The notes under the pieces were generated by a model, which made no database searches, was not told the origin of the DNA, and saw only the letters and a program-made list of their open reading frames with translations. From NCBI RefSeq assembly GCF_013087525.1, contig NZ_JABFCS010000001.1, positions 744,001 to 808,000 of the forward strand: a DNA stretch of 64,000 bases, in the 5' to 3' direction. Origin of the DNA: Ramlibacter montanisoli (lineage in GTDB: Bacteria; Pseudomonadota; Gammaproteobacteria; Burkholderiales; Burkholderiaceae_C). A program made the translations under genes and the position numbers. Within the stretch, counting starts at the first letter, position 1, and each line of letters begins with the position of its first letter. Positions 17,716-28,764 of this stretch are shown here, in pieces.

Positions 17716-19435
17716 ATGAGAATCTGGCACAAGATATTGATCGCCCCCGGACTGGCCATCCTGTTCCTCCTGGCGTTCGGACTCATCGCCTACGGCGTGG
17801 CCTCGCAGCAGAACGAGGCCCTGCGGGAACTGGCGCAGAAGCGCCTGGCCGGCGTGGTGGCCGCCACCGACGCCTCGCAGGACATCAGCGAGGTGCACTC
17901 CAACGTCTACCGCCTGTTCACCTGGATCGCCAACCTCCCCGAGGAGAAGGTGAAGAAGGCGACCGCGGAGCAGAAGGCCAAGATCGACGCCGTCGCCGCC
18001 GGCCTCACCGCGTTCCGCGCGCAGCCGCACGTGAGCGCGCAGGAACGCCAGCTGGTCGACGCGGTGCTGCCGATGATGGCCAAGTACCGCAAGCTGCAGG
18101 ACGACGCCATCGACATGGCCACCATCGAGGTGGCCACCGGCGCGATGATGATGCAGGCCGCCGATTCGCAGTTCCTCACCATGGTGAAGAACCTGGACGA
18201 GCTGGTGCAGCTGCAGAAGAAGCTCGCGCAGGAAAGCTACGAAAGCGCGGCCGCCGCCTCGCGCGCGGCCACGCTGCTGCTGTCGGCCATGCTGGTGGTC
18301 GCCGTGGCCGCCGCCGCCGCCGCCGCCCTGCTCATGAGCCGCGCCATCGTGCGCCCGCTGCATGCCGCGATCCGCACGGCACAGCGCATCGCGCAGGGCG
18401 ACCTGTCCACCGAGGTGCACGTGCGCGGCAGCGACGAGACCGGCGACCTGCTGCGTGCGCTGGCCGACATGAACCAGAACCTGCGCCAGCTGGTCGGCGA
18501 AGTGTCGGGCGGCGCCCACATGGTGGCCGACACCAGCGCGCAGATCGCCCAGGGCAACCAGGACCTGTCGCAGCGCACGGAAGAACAGGCGAGCACGCTG
18601 GAGGAGACGGCGAGCTCGATGGAGGAGCTGACCTCCACGGTGTCGCTCAACGCGCAGAACGCGCGCCAGGCCAGCCAGCTGGCCATGGGCGCGTCCGACG
18701 TGGCGCGCAAGGGCGGCCAGGTGGTGGGCCAGGTGGTGAGCACCATGGCCGGCATCTCGGACTCGTCCCGCAAGATCGGCGACATCATCGGCGTGATCGA
18801 CGGCATCGCCTTCCAGACCAACATCCTTGCGCTCAACGCCGCGGTGGAAGCCGCCGCGCGCGGGCGAGCAGGGCCGCGGCTTCGCGGTGGTGGCCGCGGA
18901 AGTGCGCAACCTCGCGCAGCGCAGCGCAGCGGCCGCCAAGGAGATCAAGGGCCTGATCGGCGAGTCGGTCGACAAGGTCGACACCGGCGCCAGGCTGGTG
19001 GACAACGCCGGCAAGACGATGGACGAGATCGTGGCATCGGTGAAGAAGGTCAGCGACCTGATCGCGGAGATCGCGGCGGCGAGCGAGGAGCAGGACGCCG
19101 GCATCCAGCAGGTCAACACCGCCGTGACCCAGATGGACCAGGTGGTGCAGCAGAACGCGTCGCTGGTCGAGGAGGCCGCGGCCGCCACCGAGTCCATGAA
19201 GTCTCAGGCTTCCTCGCTGCTGCAGATGGTGGCGCGCTTCAAGCTCAACGAAGGCCAGGCGCAGTACACGCAGGTGCAGCCGCTGGCCGCGCGCGAGCCG
19301 CAGCGTGCGCCGGAGCCGGTGCAGCCCGCGCCCATCGAAGTCAGGCGCAGTGCCCCCAAGCTGTCCCCGAGTGTCAGTGGCGTGCTCGGCGCACCCACCG
19401 CGAAGCCGCCCAAGGGGGAGTGGCAAGAGTTCTGA
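17716..19435 (+). CDS. Methyl-accepting chemotaxis protein 4 (one frame break)
   Basis: A receptor of about 572 residues: TM1 at ~8-30, a periplasmic domain of ~155 residues, an alanine-rich TM2 ([16 protein letters not shown]), HAMP and a signalling hairpin. The C-terminus ends GEWQEF, a WxxF-type CheR/CheB tether. The frame breaks near 18857 in a GCCGCGCGCG run, at the same hairpin-tip codons as in receptor 1; here one extra base accounts for it. It follows the periplasmic Cache-protein gene and probably shares its transcript, which makes it the most likely partner of that protein. Confidence 0.88.
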
Positions 19436-19448
19436 ACCCGGTGCTGTC

Positions 19449-20732
19449 ATGAGCCGGCTGTCCCTTTCCCTTGCGCTCCCGGCGGCCGGTTCCGCCGTGG
19501 CGGCGTCGCGCGTGGACAACCACAGGGCGCGCAGCCTGTTCCGCCGCGCCACCATCCAGGCCCGCCTCACCCTCGCGTTCTGCGTGCTGGGCGCCATGAG
19601 CCTGACCGTCACGCTGCTGGGCGTGTGGCAGCTGCATGCGATGGAGGCGCAGGCGCTGGCCGCCGGGGCCACGGCCCTCCAGGGCCAGGCGATGCAGGCC
19701 ACCTGGATCCTGCTCGGGGTGACCGGCGTGCTGGCCGCGCTGATGCTGCCCGTGGTGGTGGCGCTGCTGGTGCACATCTTGCGTCCCATGTATGGCGCAG
19801 TGCGGATCGCGCGGCAGGTGGCCGACGGCGACCTGAGCGTCAAGGTGCGCACCGGTGGCAGCGACGAGATGGCGCGGCTGATGCTCGCGCTGGACGACAT
19901 GACGGAGAACCTGCGCCGCATCGTCGGCGAGGTGGTCCACAGCGCCGACGCGGTGGCGCATGCCGGCACCCAGGTGCGGCAGGGGCAGCAGGACCTGTCG
20001 CAGCGCACCGAAACGCAGGCGAGCACGCTGGAGGAAACCGCCAGCTCCATGGAGGAGCTGACCGCCACCGTGTCGCAGAACGCGGAGACCGCGCGCAAGG
20101 CGACCGCGCTGGCCGCCGGCGCCGCCGGCGTCGCCACCGAGGGCGGCCAGGTGGTCGGGCAGGTCGTGCAGTCCATGAGCGGCATCTCCGAATCCGCCCG
20201 CCGCATTGCCGACATCATCGGCGTGATCGACGGCATCGCCTTCCAGACCAACATCCTGGCGCTCAATGCGGCGGTGGAAGCCGCGCGCGCCGGCGAGCAG
20301 GGCCGCGGCTTCGCGGTGGTGGCCGCCGAAGTGCGCAGCCTCGCCCAGCGCAGTGCCGAGGCGGCGCGCGAGATCAAGACCCTGATCACCGATTCGGTGG
20401 ACCGCGTGGAGAGCGGGGCGCGGCTGGTGGACACCGCCGGCCGCAAGATGGACGCCATCGTGTCGTCGGTGTGCGAGGTCAGCGCGCTGATCGCGGAGAT
20501 CGCCGCGGCCAGCGAGGAGCAGCGTTCCGGCATCGAGCAGGTGAACGCCGCCATCGGCCAGATGGACCAGGTGGTGCAGAAGAACGCGGCGCTGGTGGAC
20601 CAGACCAGCCACGCGACCGAGACGCTGCACGAGCATTCCGCCGCGCTCCTGCGTTCGGTGGCGCAGTTCCGGCTGGAAGATGCGGCCGGCATGGCGTCGC
20701 AGCGCCTGGCCGCACCGGGAGCGGGCGCATGA
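19449..20732 (+). CDS. Methyl-accepting chemotaxis protein 5, minimal sensor region
   Basis: An intact receptor of 427 residues beginning at the ATG of MSRLSLSL, 13 bases after receptor 4. It has a cytoplasmic tail of ~35 residues, TM1 ([17 protein letters not shown]), an external loop of about 25 residues, TM2 ([20 protein letters not shown]), HAMP and the signalling hairpin. Like receptor 2 it lacks a periplasmic ligand-binding domain and shares its (L/F)FRR(A/S)TI tail motif and GVWQL segment. It has no WxxF tether. Its stop overlaps the cheR start (ATGA). Confidence 0.92.
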   Translation: MSRLSLSLALPAAGSAVAASRVDNHRARSLFRRATIQARLTLAFCVLGAMSLTVTLLGVWQLHAMEAQALAAGATALQGQAMQATWILLGVTGVLAALMLPVVVALLVHILRPMYGAVRIARQVADGDLSVKVRTGGSDEMARLMLALDDMTENLRRIVGEVVHSADAVAHAGTQVRQGQQDLSQRTETQASTLEETASSMEELTATVSQNAETARKATALAAGAAGVATEGGQVVGQVVQSMSGISESARRIADIIGVIDGIAFQTNILALNAAVEAARAGEQGRGFAVVAAEVRSLAQRSAEAAREIKTLITDSVDRVESGARLVDTAGRKMDAIVSSVCEVSALIAEIAAASEEQRSGIEQVNAAIGQMDQVVQKNAALVDQTSHATETLHEHSAALLRSVAQFRLEDAAGMASQRLAAPGAGA

Positions 20733-21565
20733 GCGCGAACCCGGAGATCGCCTTCGACGGCGCCGACGCGCTGAACGACCGCGACTTCGCCACCGTGCGC
20801 CAGCTGATCGCGGACTACGCGGGCATCAAGCTGAGCCTGCAGAAGCGCAACATGGTCTACAACCGCCTGCTGCGGCGCCTGCGCGCGCGCGGCGTGGGCA
20901 GCTTCGGCGACTACCTGCAGCTGGTGCAGCGCGAAGGCTCGGACGAGCGCGAGGCCTTCGTCAACGCGCTCACCACCAACCTGACCGCCTTCTTCCGCGA
21001 GCCGCACCATTTCGACCTGCTGCTGGCCCGCGCCCGCGAGCGCGCCGGCCGGCGCGGCGCGCCCCTGCGCTGCTGGTCCAGCGCCTGTTCCACCGGCGAG
21101 GAGGCCTGGTCGATCGCGATGGTGCTGCGCGAGGCGGAGTGCCCCGGCGAGGTGCTGGGCACCGACATCGACACCGAGGTGCTGAACACGGCGCAGGCCG
21201 GCGTGTACCGCATGGAACGCGCCAGCACGCTGCCCGCCGAGCGCCTGCGCAAGCACTTCCTGCGCGGCACCGGCGACAACGAAGGGCTGGTGAGCCTGCG
21301 CGGCGAGCTGCGTTCCATGGTGCGCTTCGGCCAGCTGAACCTGCAGTCGCCCGTGTGGCCGGCCATGGAGCGCTTCGACGTCATCTTCTGCCGCAACGTG
21401 GTGATCTACTTCGACCGCGAGTTCCAGAAGAAACTGCTCACCCGGCTGGCCGACCTGCTGGTTCCCGGCGGGCTGCTGATGGTCGGCCATTCGGAAAGCT
21501 TCCCCGCGGCCCATCCCGGCTTCCGCTCCTGCGGACGCACGGCCTACGAACGCCTGGGCGGCTAG
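20729..21565 (+). CDS. cheR: Chemoreceptor methyltransferase CheR
   Basis: An intact SAM-dependent glutamate methyltransferase of 278 residues. It has the all-helical N-terminal CheR domain ([17 protein letters not shown]), the SAM-binding segment [12 protein letters not shown], the [13 protein letters not shown] acidic strand and [13 protein letters not shown]. It methylates receptor glutamates for adaptation, and three receptors in this window end in WxxF tethers. The ATG overlaps the stop of receptor 5, indicating translational coupling. Confidence 0.95.
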   Translation: MSANPEIAFDGADALNDRDFATVRQLIADYAGIKLSLQKRNMVYNRLLRRLRARGVGSFGDYLQLVQREGSDEREAFVNALTTNLTAFFREPHHFDLLLARARERAGRRGAPLRCWSSACSTGEEAWSIAMVLREAECPGEVLGTDIDTEVLNTAQAGVYRMERASTLPAERLRKHFLRGTGDNEGLVSLRGELRSMVRFGQLNLQSPVWPAMERFDVIFCRNVVIYFDREFQKKLLTRLADLLVPGGLLMVGHSESFPAAHPGFRSCGRTAYERLGG

Positions 21566-21574
21566 GGGACGCGC

Positions 21575-22176
21575 TTGATCGAATCCTCGGTCCCCCTGCA
21601 TTACTTCGACCGGGAATTCCGGGTCGACGCGGTCAAGATCCTTCCCGGCCAGTACCACGCCGCGCGCGAGGGCGCGATCACCACGGTGCTGGGCTCCTGC
21701 GTGTCCACCTGCCTGTGGGACCCGGTGGAGCGCATCGGCGGCATGAACCACTTCATGCTGCCCGGCGACACCGCCAGCCCGGGCTCGCCCTGGGCCGCTT
21801 CGGCGCGCTTCGGCGTGTACGCGATGGAAGTGCTGATCAACGAGATGATCCACCAGGGCGCGGACCGCCGCCGCATGGTGGCCAAGGTGTTCGGCGGCGC
21901 GCAGCTGCTGGCCGGCTTCGACCGGCTCGACGTCGGCGCCAAGAACTCCGAATTCGTGCTCGAGTTCCTGCGCGTGGAAGGCATCCGCGTGCACGCGCAG
22001 GACCTGCTGGACGTGTGCCCGCGCAAGGTCCACTTCTTCGTCGACAGCGGCAAGGTGCAGGTCAAGCGACTGAGCCTCACGCCGAGCGAGCCCGTCCAGC
22101 GCCGCGAGCGCGAATACCTCAGGCGCCTGGCCGGCGGCGGCAGCGGCGAGGTCGAAATCTTCGCACCCCCAGATGA
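21575..22176 (+). CDS. cheD: Chemoreceptor glutamine deamidase CheD (frame break at 3' end)
   Basis: A protein of about 200 residues with the CheD catalytic pair C42 ([12 protein letters not shown]) and H59 ([10 protein letters not shown]) and the KVFGGAQLL segment. CheD deamidates receptor glutamines and in some species modulates CheC. Start is a TTG 9 bases after cheR. As sequenced the frame runs on into cheB; adding one base to the CCCCC run at 22166-22170 creates a TGA at 22174-22176 that overlaps the cheB ATG, the usual arrangement in this operon. Confidence 0.88.
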
Positions 22177-23239
22177 TCCGCGTCCTCATCGTCGACGATT
22201 CCGCCGTGATGCGCGCCTTCCTCGGGCGCGTGGTCGGCTCGCAGCCGGACATGGAACTGCTCGGCGCCTCTCCCGACCCGCTGCTGGCCATCGACCGCAT
22301 CCGCCGCAACCCGCCGGACGTGATCACGCTCGACGTCGAGATGCCGCGCATGAACGGCCTGGACTTCCTGCGCAACCTGATGGCGGTGCGGCCGCTGCCG
22401 GTGATCATGATCTCCTCGCTCACGCGCCAGGGTGCGGAGACCACGATGCGCGCGCTGGAGCTGGGCGCGGTGGACTTCTTCCCCAAGCCGGACAGCTTCG
22501 ACCAGCTCGAAGGCAGCGCGCAGGAGATCGCCGAGAAGATCCGCGCCGCCGCGGGCGCCCGCATCATGCGCAGGCGCGCGCCGGTGGCGCACGCGCCCGC
22601 CGCCCCGGTGCAGAAGTCGAACTTCGCGCCGCTCACGGGCAGCACCCGCCCTCGGCCTCGGCCGGCCTGCTGCATCGGGTGATCGGCATCGGCGCCTCCA
22701 CCGGCGGCGTCGAGGCGCTGCGCGACGTGCTGACCTCGCTGCCCGCGCACATGCCGCCGATCCTGATCGCGCAGCACATGCCGCCGGGCTTCACCGAGAC
22801 CTTCGCGCGGCGCCTGGACACGCTGTGCCGCATCCACGTGAAGCAGGCCGAGGACAACGAGCCGGTGCGTGGCGGCGTCGCGTACATCGCCCCTGGCGGC
22901 CGCCACCTGGTGCTGGCGCGGCGCGGCGGCGGCTACTGCCTGCGCGTGACCGACGACCCGCCGGTGAACCGCCACCGGCCCTCGGTGGACACGCTGTTCC
23001 GATCGATCGCGCGCTGCGCCGGCACGCAGGCGATCGGCGTGATGCTCACCGGCATGGGCGGCGACGGCGCCGACGCCATGCTGGAGATGAGCCAGAGCGG
23101 CGCCTACACGATCGCCCAGGACGAGGCGAGCTGCGTCGTGTTCGGCATGCCGCGCCAGGCCATTGCGGCCGGCGGCGTGCGCGAAGTCGCCCCGCTGTCC
23201 GACATCGCCTCCCGGCTGGAAGCGCTGGCCGCGCCCTGA
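22173..23239 (+). CDS. cheB: Chemotaxis methylesterase CheB (one frame break)
   Basis: A protein of about 355 residues: a receiver domain with D54 ([13 protein letters not shown]) and a KPDSF lysine, a proline/alanine linker, then the methylesterase with catalytic Ser in IGASTGG, His in IAQHMPPGF and Asp in GMGGDGA. It removes methyl groups from receptors and is activated by CheA phosphorylation. The frame breaks near 22648 in the linker (ACCCGCCC); one added base restores 356 codons including the stop. Last gene of the chemosensory cluster. Confidence 0.92.
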
Positions 23240-23242
23240 TCC

Positions 23243-23260
23243 GTCCTCCAACCGGAGGAC
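23243..23260 (+). terminator. Hairpin after cheB (possible terminator)
   Basis: GTCCTCC and GGAGGAC form a perfect seven-base-pair stem with an AACC loop three bases after the cheB stop. No T tract follows, so termination would be weak or Rho-assisted. Confidence 0.45.
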
Positions 23261-23291
23261 GCCCGCCGCGCCGCTGGCGCGTTGAAGGCGG

Positions 23292-25730
23292 GTGAGCACG
23301 CATGCACGCAGCGGCAGCGCCTTCGCAGCCTGCCTGCTGGGCGTGGTGCTGGGAGCCGCCTGCCAGCTGCAGCAGCCGCGCCTCTGGCCGCTGGCGCTGT
23401 ACGCGGCGGGCAGCGTGTGTTCCGCACTGCTGCTGGTGCTCGCGCTGCGCATGCCGGGGCGCGGCCTCGCGCGCTGGCTGGCGGTGCTGGCCGCGGCCGG
23501 CGCGCTCAGCGCCGGCGTGACCGGCTGGCGCGCGGCGGCGTATGCGGCCACCCGGCTGGAGCCCGCGCTGGAGGGTCGCGACCTGCTGGTCACGGGCGTG
23601 GTGGCGGCCCTGCCGCACCGCAGCGAAGCGGGATTGCGCTTCCGCTTCGACGCGGAGAGCGCGCGCGCCGGCACGCAGCCGGTGCGCCTGCCGCCGCGGC
23701 TGATGCTCGGCTGGTATGGCGGCGCGGAGGCGGCCGAAGGCCTGTTCTCGCTGGAGCGCCAGCCCGCCGACCTGCGCCCCGGCGAGCGCTGGGAGTTCGC
23801 GCTGCGGCTGAAGGCGCCGCACGGCAGCGTCAATCCGCACGGCTTCGACTACGAGCTGTGGCTGTGGGAGCAGGGCGTGCAGGCCACCGGCGCGGTGCGC
23901 GCCGGCCTGCGCGATCCGCCGCCGACGCGGCTGGGAGCCACATGGCTTCACCCGGTGGAACAGGCGCGGCACCGCGTGCGCGAGCGCATCCACGAAGGCG
24001 TGGCCGAGCCGCGGCTGGCCGGCGTGCTGGCGGCGCTGGTGGTGGGCGACCAAGGCGCGATCGAGCGGGCCGACTGGGACGTGTACCGCGCCACCGGCAT
24101 GGCCCACCTCATGAGCATCTCGGGACTGCACGTGACCATGTTCGCGTGGGCCGCCGCCGCCCTGGTCGCCGCGCTCTGGCGGCGCAGCGGGCGCCTGTGC
24201 CTCGCGTGGCCGGCGCAGCACGCGGCGCTGGCCGGCGGCATCGCGCTGGCCGCGGGCTATGCCCTCTTCAGCGGCTGGGGCGTGCCGGCGCAGCGCACCG
24301 TGCTGATGCTGGCGGCGGTGGGCCTGCTGCGCCTGGGCGTGCGCGACTGGCCCTGGCCCTGGGTCTGGCTGTTCGCCTGTGCCACGGTCGTGGCCGTGGA
24401 TCCCTGGGCGCTGACGCAGGCCGGCTTCTGGCTCAGTTTCGTCGCCGTCGGCGTGCTGTTCGCCAGCGGCCCGGCCCGCCAGGAAGCGCAGGCCGCGGTC
24501 CCCTGGCGCCGGCGCGTGCTGGACGCGCTGCGCGGCATGCTGCGGGAGCAGGCCGTGGTCACCGTCGCACTCACGCCCTTGTCCCTGCTTCTCTTCGGGC
24601 AGGTGTCGGTGGTGGGACTGGCGGCCAACCTCGTGGCGATCCCGTGGGTGACCCTGGTGGTGACGCCGCTCGGCCTGGCAGGCGTCCTGGCCGCGCCGCT
24701 GTGGCCCGTGGCCGCCCAGGCGATCGAGCTGCTCGGCGCCGTCCTCGGCTGGCTGGCGCAGTGGCCCTTCGCCACCTGGTCGGCCGCGGCGCCGCCGGCG
24801 TGGGCGGCGGCGGCCGGTGTCGCCGGTGGCGTGCTGCTGGCCGCGCGCCTGCCCTGGCCGGCGCGCGCCTTCGGCGTGCCGCTGCTGATGCCGGTGTTCC
24901 TGTGGCAGCCGCAGCGGCCGGCGCCGGGCGAGTTCGAGCTGCTGGCCGCCGACGTCGGCCAGGGCAATGCGATCCTGGTGCGCACCGCGCGCCACACGCT
25001 GGTCTACGACAGCGGCCCGGGCTACGGCCGCGACTCCGACGCCGGCCAGCGCGTGCTGGTGCCGCTGCTGCGCGCGCTCGGCGAGAACGTCGACACGCTC
25101 GTGCTGAGCCATCGCGACAGCGACCACACCGGCGGCGCGGCAGCCGTCCTGCGCATGCAGCCGCAGGCGCGCCTGGTCAGCTCGCTGGAGGAGGGCCATC
25201 CGCTGCAGGCGCTGCGCCCCTCGCAGCGCTGCCAGGCCGGCCAGGCCTGGGAGTGGGACGGCGTGCGTTTCGAGGTGCTGCACCCCGCAGCCGGCGACTA
25301 CGCGGTGCGCAAGCGCCCCAATGCCCTGAGCTGCGTGCTGCGCGTGGGCAACGCGCGCGTGCACGCGCTGCTGGCGGGCGACATCGAAAAGCCGCAGGAA
25401 GCGCTGCTCGCCGCGCAGCCCGAGGCGCTGCGGGCGAACCTGCTGCTGGTGCCGCACCATGGCAGCAAGACCTCCTCGAGCGAGGTTTTCCTGGACGCCG
25501 TGCGGCCGGCGATCGCCGTGGCGCAGGCCGGCTACCGCAACCGCTTCGGCCACCCGGCCCCCGAAGTGGTGCAGCGCTATGCCGCCCGCGGCATCGCACT
25601 GTCGGCTTCGCCCGTTTGCGGTGCGCTCACCTGGCGCTCGGAGGCACCGGCGGCGGTGCGCTGCGAGCGCGCCGCCTTCCCGCGCTACTGGCACCATCAT
25701 GCGGCGCCCGCCGACAAGGATGGTGCATAG
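23292..25730 (+). CDS. comEC: DNA uptake channel protein ComEC/Rec2
   Basis: An intact protein of 812 residues, the usual length. The N-terminal region has hydrophobic segments and a soluble DUF4131-type part. The central Competence domain has many transmembrane helices ([20 protein letters not shown] is its signature). The C-terminal metallo-beta-lactamase-like domain carries [11 protein letters not shown] and [12 protein letters not shown] metal-binding motifs. ComEC translocates single-stranded DNA across the inner membrane during natural transformation, and its hydrolase domain is thought to degrade the other strand. Start is a GTG; ATG alternatives are absent nearby. Confidence 0.93.
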   Translation: MSTHARSGSAFAACLLGVVLGAACQLQQPRLWPLALYAAGSVCSALLLVLALRMPGRGLARWLAVLAAAGALSAGVTGWRAAAYAATRLEPALEGRDLLVTGVVAALPHRSEAGLRFRFDAESARAGTQPVRLPPRLMLGWYGGAEAAEGLFSLERQPADLRPGERWEFALRLKAPHGSVNPHGFDYELWLWEQGVQATGAVRAGLRDPPPTRLGATWLHPVEQARHRVRERIHEGVAEPRLAGVLAALVVGDQGAIERADWDVYRATGMAHLMSISGLHVTMFAWAAAALVAALWRRSGRLCLAWPAQHAALAGGIALAAGYALFSGWGVPAQRTVLMLAAVGLLRLGVRDWPWPWVWLFACATVVAVDPWALTQAGFWLSFVAVGVLFASGPARQEAQAAVPWRRRVLDALRGMLREQAVVTVALTPLSLLLFGQVSVVGLAANLVAIPWVTLVVTPLGLAGVLAAPLWPVAAQAIELLGAVLGWLAQWPFATWSAAAPPAWAAAAGVAGGVLLAARLPWPARAFGVPLLMPVFLWQPQRPAPGEFELLAADVGQGNAILVRTARHTLVYDSGPGYGRDSDAGQRVLVPLLRALGENVDTLVLSHRDSDHTGGAAAVLRMQPQARLVSSLEEGHPLQALRPSQRCQAGQAWEWDGVRFEVLHPAAGDYAVRKRPNALSCVLRVGNARVHALLAGDIEKPQEALLAAQPEALRANLLLVPHHGSKTSSSEVFLDAVRPAIAVAQAGYRNRFGHPAPEVVQRYAARGIALSASPVCGALTWRSEAPAAVRCERAAFPRYWHHHAAPADKDGA

Positions 25731-25795
25731 CAGCGCGGCCGCTGGCCCCTGCCATGGCCGGGAACTTGCTATCCTGTCTGGCAAGAAATGCGCAC

Positions 25796-27297
25796 ATGAC
25801 CATGCAGAAATTCGACGAGATGTTCGCCCAGCTGCCCGGCAACGGACCGGTCCAGTTCCAGGGCCAGTCGATGGGAGGCATGTCGCAGGTGCAGTTCCAG
25901 GGCGTGCGCGACCATTACCGCACCTATGCGGACTGGCTGGGACGGCAGTCGCAGGACATGCTGCGCTCGCGCCGCGAGGAGGCGGAAATGATCTTCCGCC
26001 GCGTCGGCATCACCTTCGCGGTGTACGGCGCCAAGGACGAGGACGGCTCGGGCACCGAGCGCCTGATCCCCTTCGACCTGATCCCCCGCATCATCCCGGC
26101 GGCCGAGTGGCGCCAGATGGAAAAGGGGCTGGTGCAGCGCGTGACCGCGCTGAACCGCTTCATCCACGACATCTACCACGACCAGGAAATCATCAAGGCC
26201 GGCCACGTCCCGCTGCAGCAGATCACGGGCAACGCGCAGTTCCGCCAGGAGATGGTGGGCGTGAACGTGCCGAACAACATCTACTCGCACATCGCCGGCG
26301 TCGACATCGTGCGGGCGGCCAATGCCGGCGGCGAGGCCGAGTACTACGTGCTGGAGGACAACCTGCGCGTGCCCAGCGGCGTGAGCTACATGCTGGAAGA
26401 CCGCAAGATGATGATGCGGCTGTTCCCGGACCTGTTCAGCGCCTACCAGGTCGCGCCGGTGATGCACTACCCGGACCTGCTGCTGGAAACGCTGCGCGCC
26501 TCCGCGCCTTCGACGACCGACGACCCGACGGTGGTGGTGCTCACCCCGGCATGTACAACAGCGCCTACTTCGAACACGCCTTCCTCGCCCAGCAGATGGG
26601 CGTGGAGCTGGTCGAGGGGCAGGACCTGTTCGTGCGCGACAGCTTCGTGTACATGCGCACCACCCGCGGCCCCAAGCGGGTGGACGTGATCTACCGGCGC
26701 GTGGACGACGACTTCCTGGACCCGCTGGCCTTCCGGCCGAACTCCACGCTCGGTTGCGCCGGCCTGCTGAACGTCTACCGCGCGGGCAACGTGACCCTGT
26801 GCAATGCGATCGGGACCGGGGTGGCCGACGACAAGTCGATCTATCCCTTCGTGCCCAGGATGATCGAGTTCTACCTGGGGGAGAAGCCGATCCTGTCCAA
26901 CGTGCCCACCTACCAGTGCCGCAATCCAGAGGACCTCAAGTACGTCCTGGCGAACCTCAAGGAGCTGGTGGTCAAGGAGGTGCACGGCGCCGGCGGCTAC
27001 GGCATGCTGGTGGGGCCGGCGGCCAGCAGCGAGGAGCTCGAGCAGTTCCGCCGGGTGCTGCAGGCGCGGCCCGAGGGCTACATCGCCCAGCCGACCCTCT
27101 CGCTTTCCAGCTGCCCGACCTTCGTGGACAAGGGCATCGCGCCGCGCCACATCGACCTGCGCCCCTTCGTGCTGTCCGGCAAGGAGGTGCAGATGGTGCC
27201 GGGCGGCCTGACGCGGGTGGCGCTCAAGGAAGGATCACTGGTCGTCAACTCCTCGCAGGGCGGCGGCACCAAGGACACATGGATCCTCGAGATCTGA
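25796..27297 (+). CDS. Circularly permuted ATP-grasp (DUF404/DUF407) protein (one frame break)
   Basis: A protein of about 500 residues of the type 2 circularly permuted ATP-grasp family. It starts [10 protein letters not shown]; conserved parts include [69 protein letters not shown] and a C-terminal [17 protein letters not shown]. Family knowledge: predicted ATP-dependent amide ligases making or modifying peptides. The frame breaks near 26550; one C added to CCCC joins VVVLTP to [10 protein letters not shown]. It is followed after 14 bases by an alpha-E gene, its standard partner. Confidence 0.9.
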
Positions 27298-27311
27298 CGG
27301 GACACAGGAAG

Positions 27312-28265
27312 ATGCTTTCGCGCACCGCCGACCACCTCTTCTGGATGTCCCGCTACACCGAGCGGGCGGAGAACACCGCGCGCATGCTGGACGTGAACTA
27401 CCAGACCTCGCTGTTGCCGCAGTCGGCGGCGGTGTCCAAGGTGGGCTGGCAGGGCATGCTTTCCATCAGCGAACTGATGCCGGCCTACCAGGCCAAGCAC
27501 GGCGACATCGCGCCGCAGCGGGTGATGCAGTTCATGGTGAAGGACGAGACCAACCCGTCGTCCATCCTCTCCTGCCTGCGGGCGGCGCGCGAGAACGCCC
27601 GCGCGGTGCGCGGCACGCTGACCACCGAGGTGTGGGAGACGCAGAACCAGACCTGGCTGGAGGTCAACCGCATGCTGCGCGCCGGCGAGTTCGAGCGCGA
27701 CCCCGGCCAGTTCTTCGAGTGGGTGAAGTTCCGCTCGCACCTCTCGCGCGGCGTGACGGTGGGCACCATGCTGATGGACGAGGCCCTGCACTTCATGCGC
27801 CTGGGCACCTTCCTGGAACGCGCCGACAACACGGCGCGGCTGGTGGACGTGAAGTTCCACGCGGTGCAGAGCGACTTCTTCGGCGCGGCCAGCGAGAAGG
27901 ACCAGGAGTACGACTTCTACCACTGGAGCGCGATCCTGCGCAGCGTCTCCGGCTTCGAGATCTACCGCAAGGTGTACCGCGACGTGATCAAGCCGGAACG
28001 CGTGGCCGACCTGCTGATCCTGCGGCCCGACATGCCGCGCTCGCTGCACGCCAGCCTCAACGAGGTGGTGGCCAACCTGGCGATGGTCGGCAACGACCAG
28101 TCGGCCGAGACGCAGCGGCGCGCGGGGCGGCTGCGGGCCGAACTGCAGTACGGCGACATCGAGGAGATCCTGGCCAACGGCCTGCATGCGTTCCTGACGC
28201 AGTTCCTCGACCGCATCAACGACCTGGGTGCGCGCATCAGCCGCGACTTCCTGATTCCCGCCTGA
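27312..28265 (+). CDS. Alpha-E domain protein (DUF403)
   Basis: An intact all-helical protein of 317 residues matching the alpha-E family: MLSRTADHLFWMSRYTERAE at the start, LRAARENARAVRG, ERADNTARLVDVKF and a GLHAFLTQFLDRIN C-terminus. Alpha-E proteins accompany circularly permuted ATP-grasp and transglutaminase-like proteins in predicted peptide-ligase operons; their own activity is not established. The ATG has a GGAAG ribosome binding site and lies 14 bases after the ATP-grasp stop. No transglutaminase gene follows here; the only fused one in the window is at 999-4497. Confidence 0.92.
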   Translation: MLSRTADHLFWMSRYTERAENTARMLDVNYQTSLLPQSAAVSKVGWQGMLSISELMPAYQAKHGDIAPQRVMQFMVKDETNPSSILSCLRAARENARAVRGTLTTEVWETQNQTWLEVNRMLRAGEFERDPGQFFEWVKFRSHLSRGVTVGTMLMDEALHFMRLGTFLERADNTARLVDVKFHAVQSDFFGAASEKDQEYDFYHWSAILRSVSGFEIYRKVYRDVIKPERVADLLILRPDMPRSLHASLNEVVANLAMVGNDQSAETQRRAGRLRAELQYGDIEEILANGLHAFLTQFLDRINDLGARISRDFLIPA

Positions 28266-28277
28266 GGCGGGGAACTG

Positions 28278-28636
28278 CTAGGGCTCCTGCAGCCAGACGA
28301 TCGCGGCCCGCTCGTCGTCGAACACGCGCACGTTGACGCCGTTGCGCTGCGCCGCCTTCTCGCTCATGCGGGTGATGCGCTCGGGGGCACGACCGAGGCG
28401 ATCTTCTCCATGTGCGACAGGCTGGCCGCGGCCTCCTCGCCGATGCGGAAGTGCTCCGGGCGGCTGAAGCGCGTGCGCACCGCGCGCAGGTCCACCATGA
28501 CGCGGTGTTCGTCCCAGGTCTCGCTCTCCACGCCCAGCAAGTGGATCATGGACAGCAGCTCGCCGAGCGCGGGTTCGCCGGTCACGGCGATCCGCACGAA
28601 GTGCGCCCTGGCGTCGATGGCGACATCGAAGTTCAT
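28278..28636 (-). CDS. SpoIIAA/STAS-like small protein (one frame break)
   Basis: A protein of about 119 residues that begins MNFDVAIDARAHFVRI and has the strand-helix pattern and central MVDLRAVRTRF strand of SpoIIAA-like (STAS/SEC14-type) proteins. Such proteins act as small regulators or lipid binders. The frame breaks near 28388 in a CCCCC run; one added base continues VVPPERITRMSEKAAQRN to a stop at 28278, 120 codons in all. It is transcribed against the alpha-E gene and may be monocistronic. Confidence 0.65.
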
Positions 28637-28764
28637 GGCGGTCTCAATTTGCCAGAGCATGCACGCTTGCGGTGATGCACATGTCACGCTTATTCCCCGC
28701 CGGGGAAGCTGTTACGCAAGTAACCTTCCCTGCCAGGTCGAAGGCCTGGGCTGGGAGCGGCTGC

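Noticed and set aside
18833..23833. Minus-strand open frame of 1,666 codons over cheR, cheD, cheB and receptors
   Set aside because: It is antisense to intact, confidently identified genes with overlapping starts and stops; composition is that of a shadow frame.
28637..28764. Short palindromes (CCCCGCCGGGG, TTACGCAAGTAA) between the SpoIIAA-like and HD genes
   Set aside because: They are too short and isolated to assign as operator or terminator.
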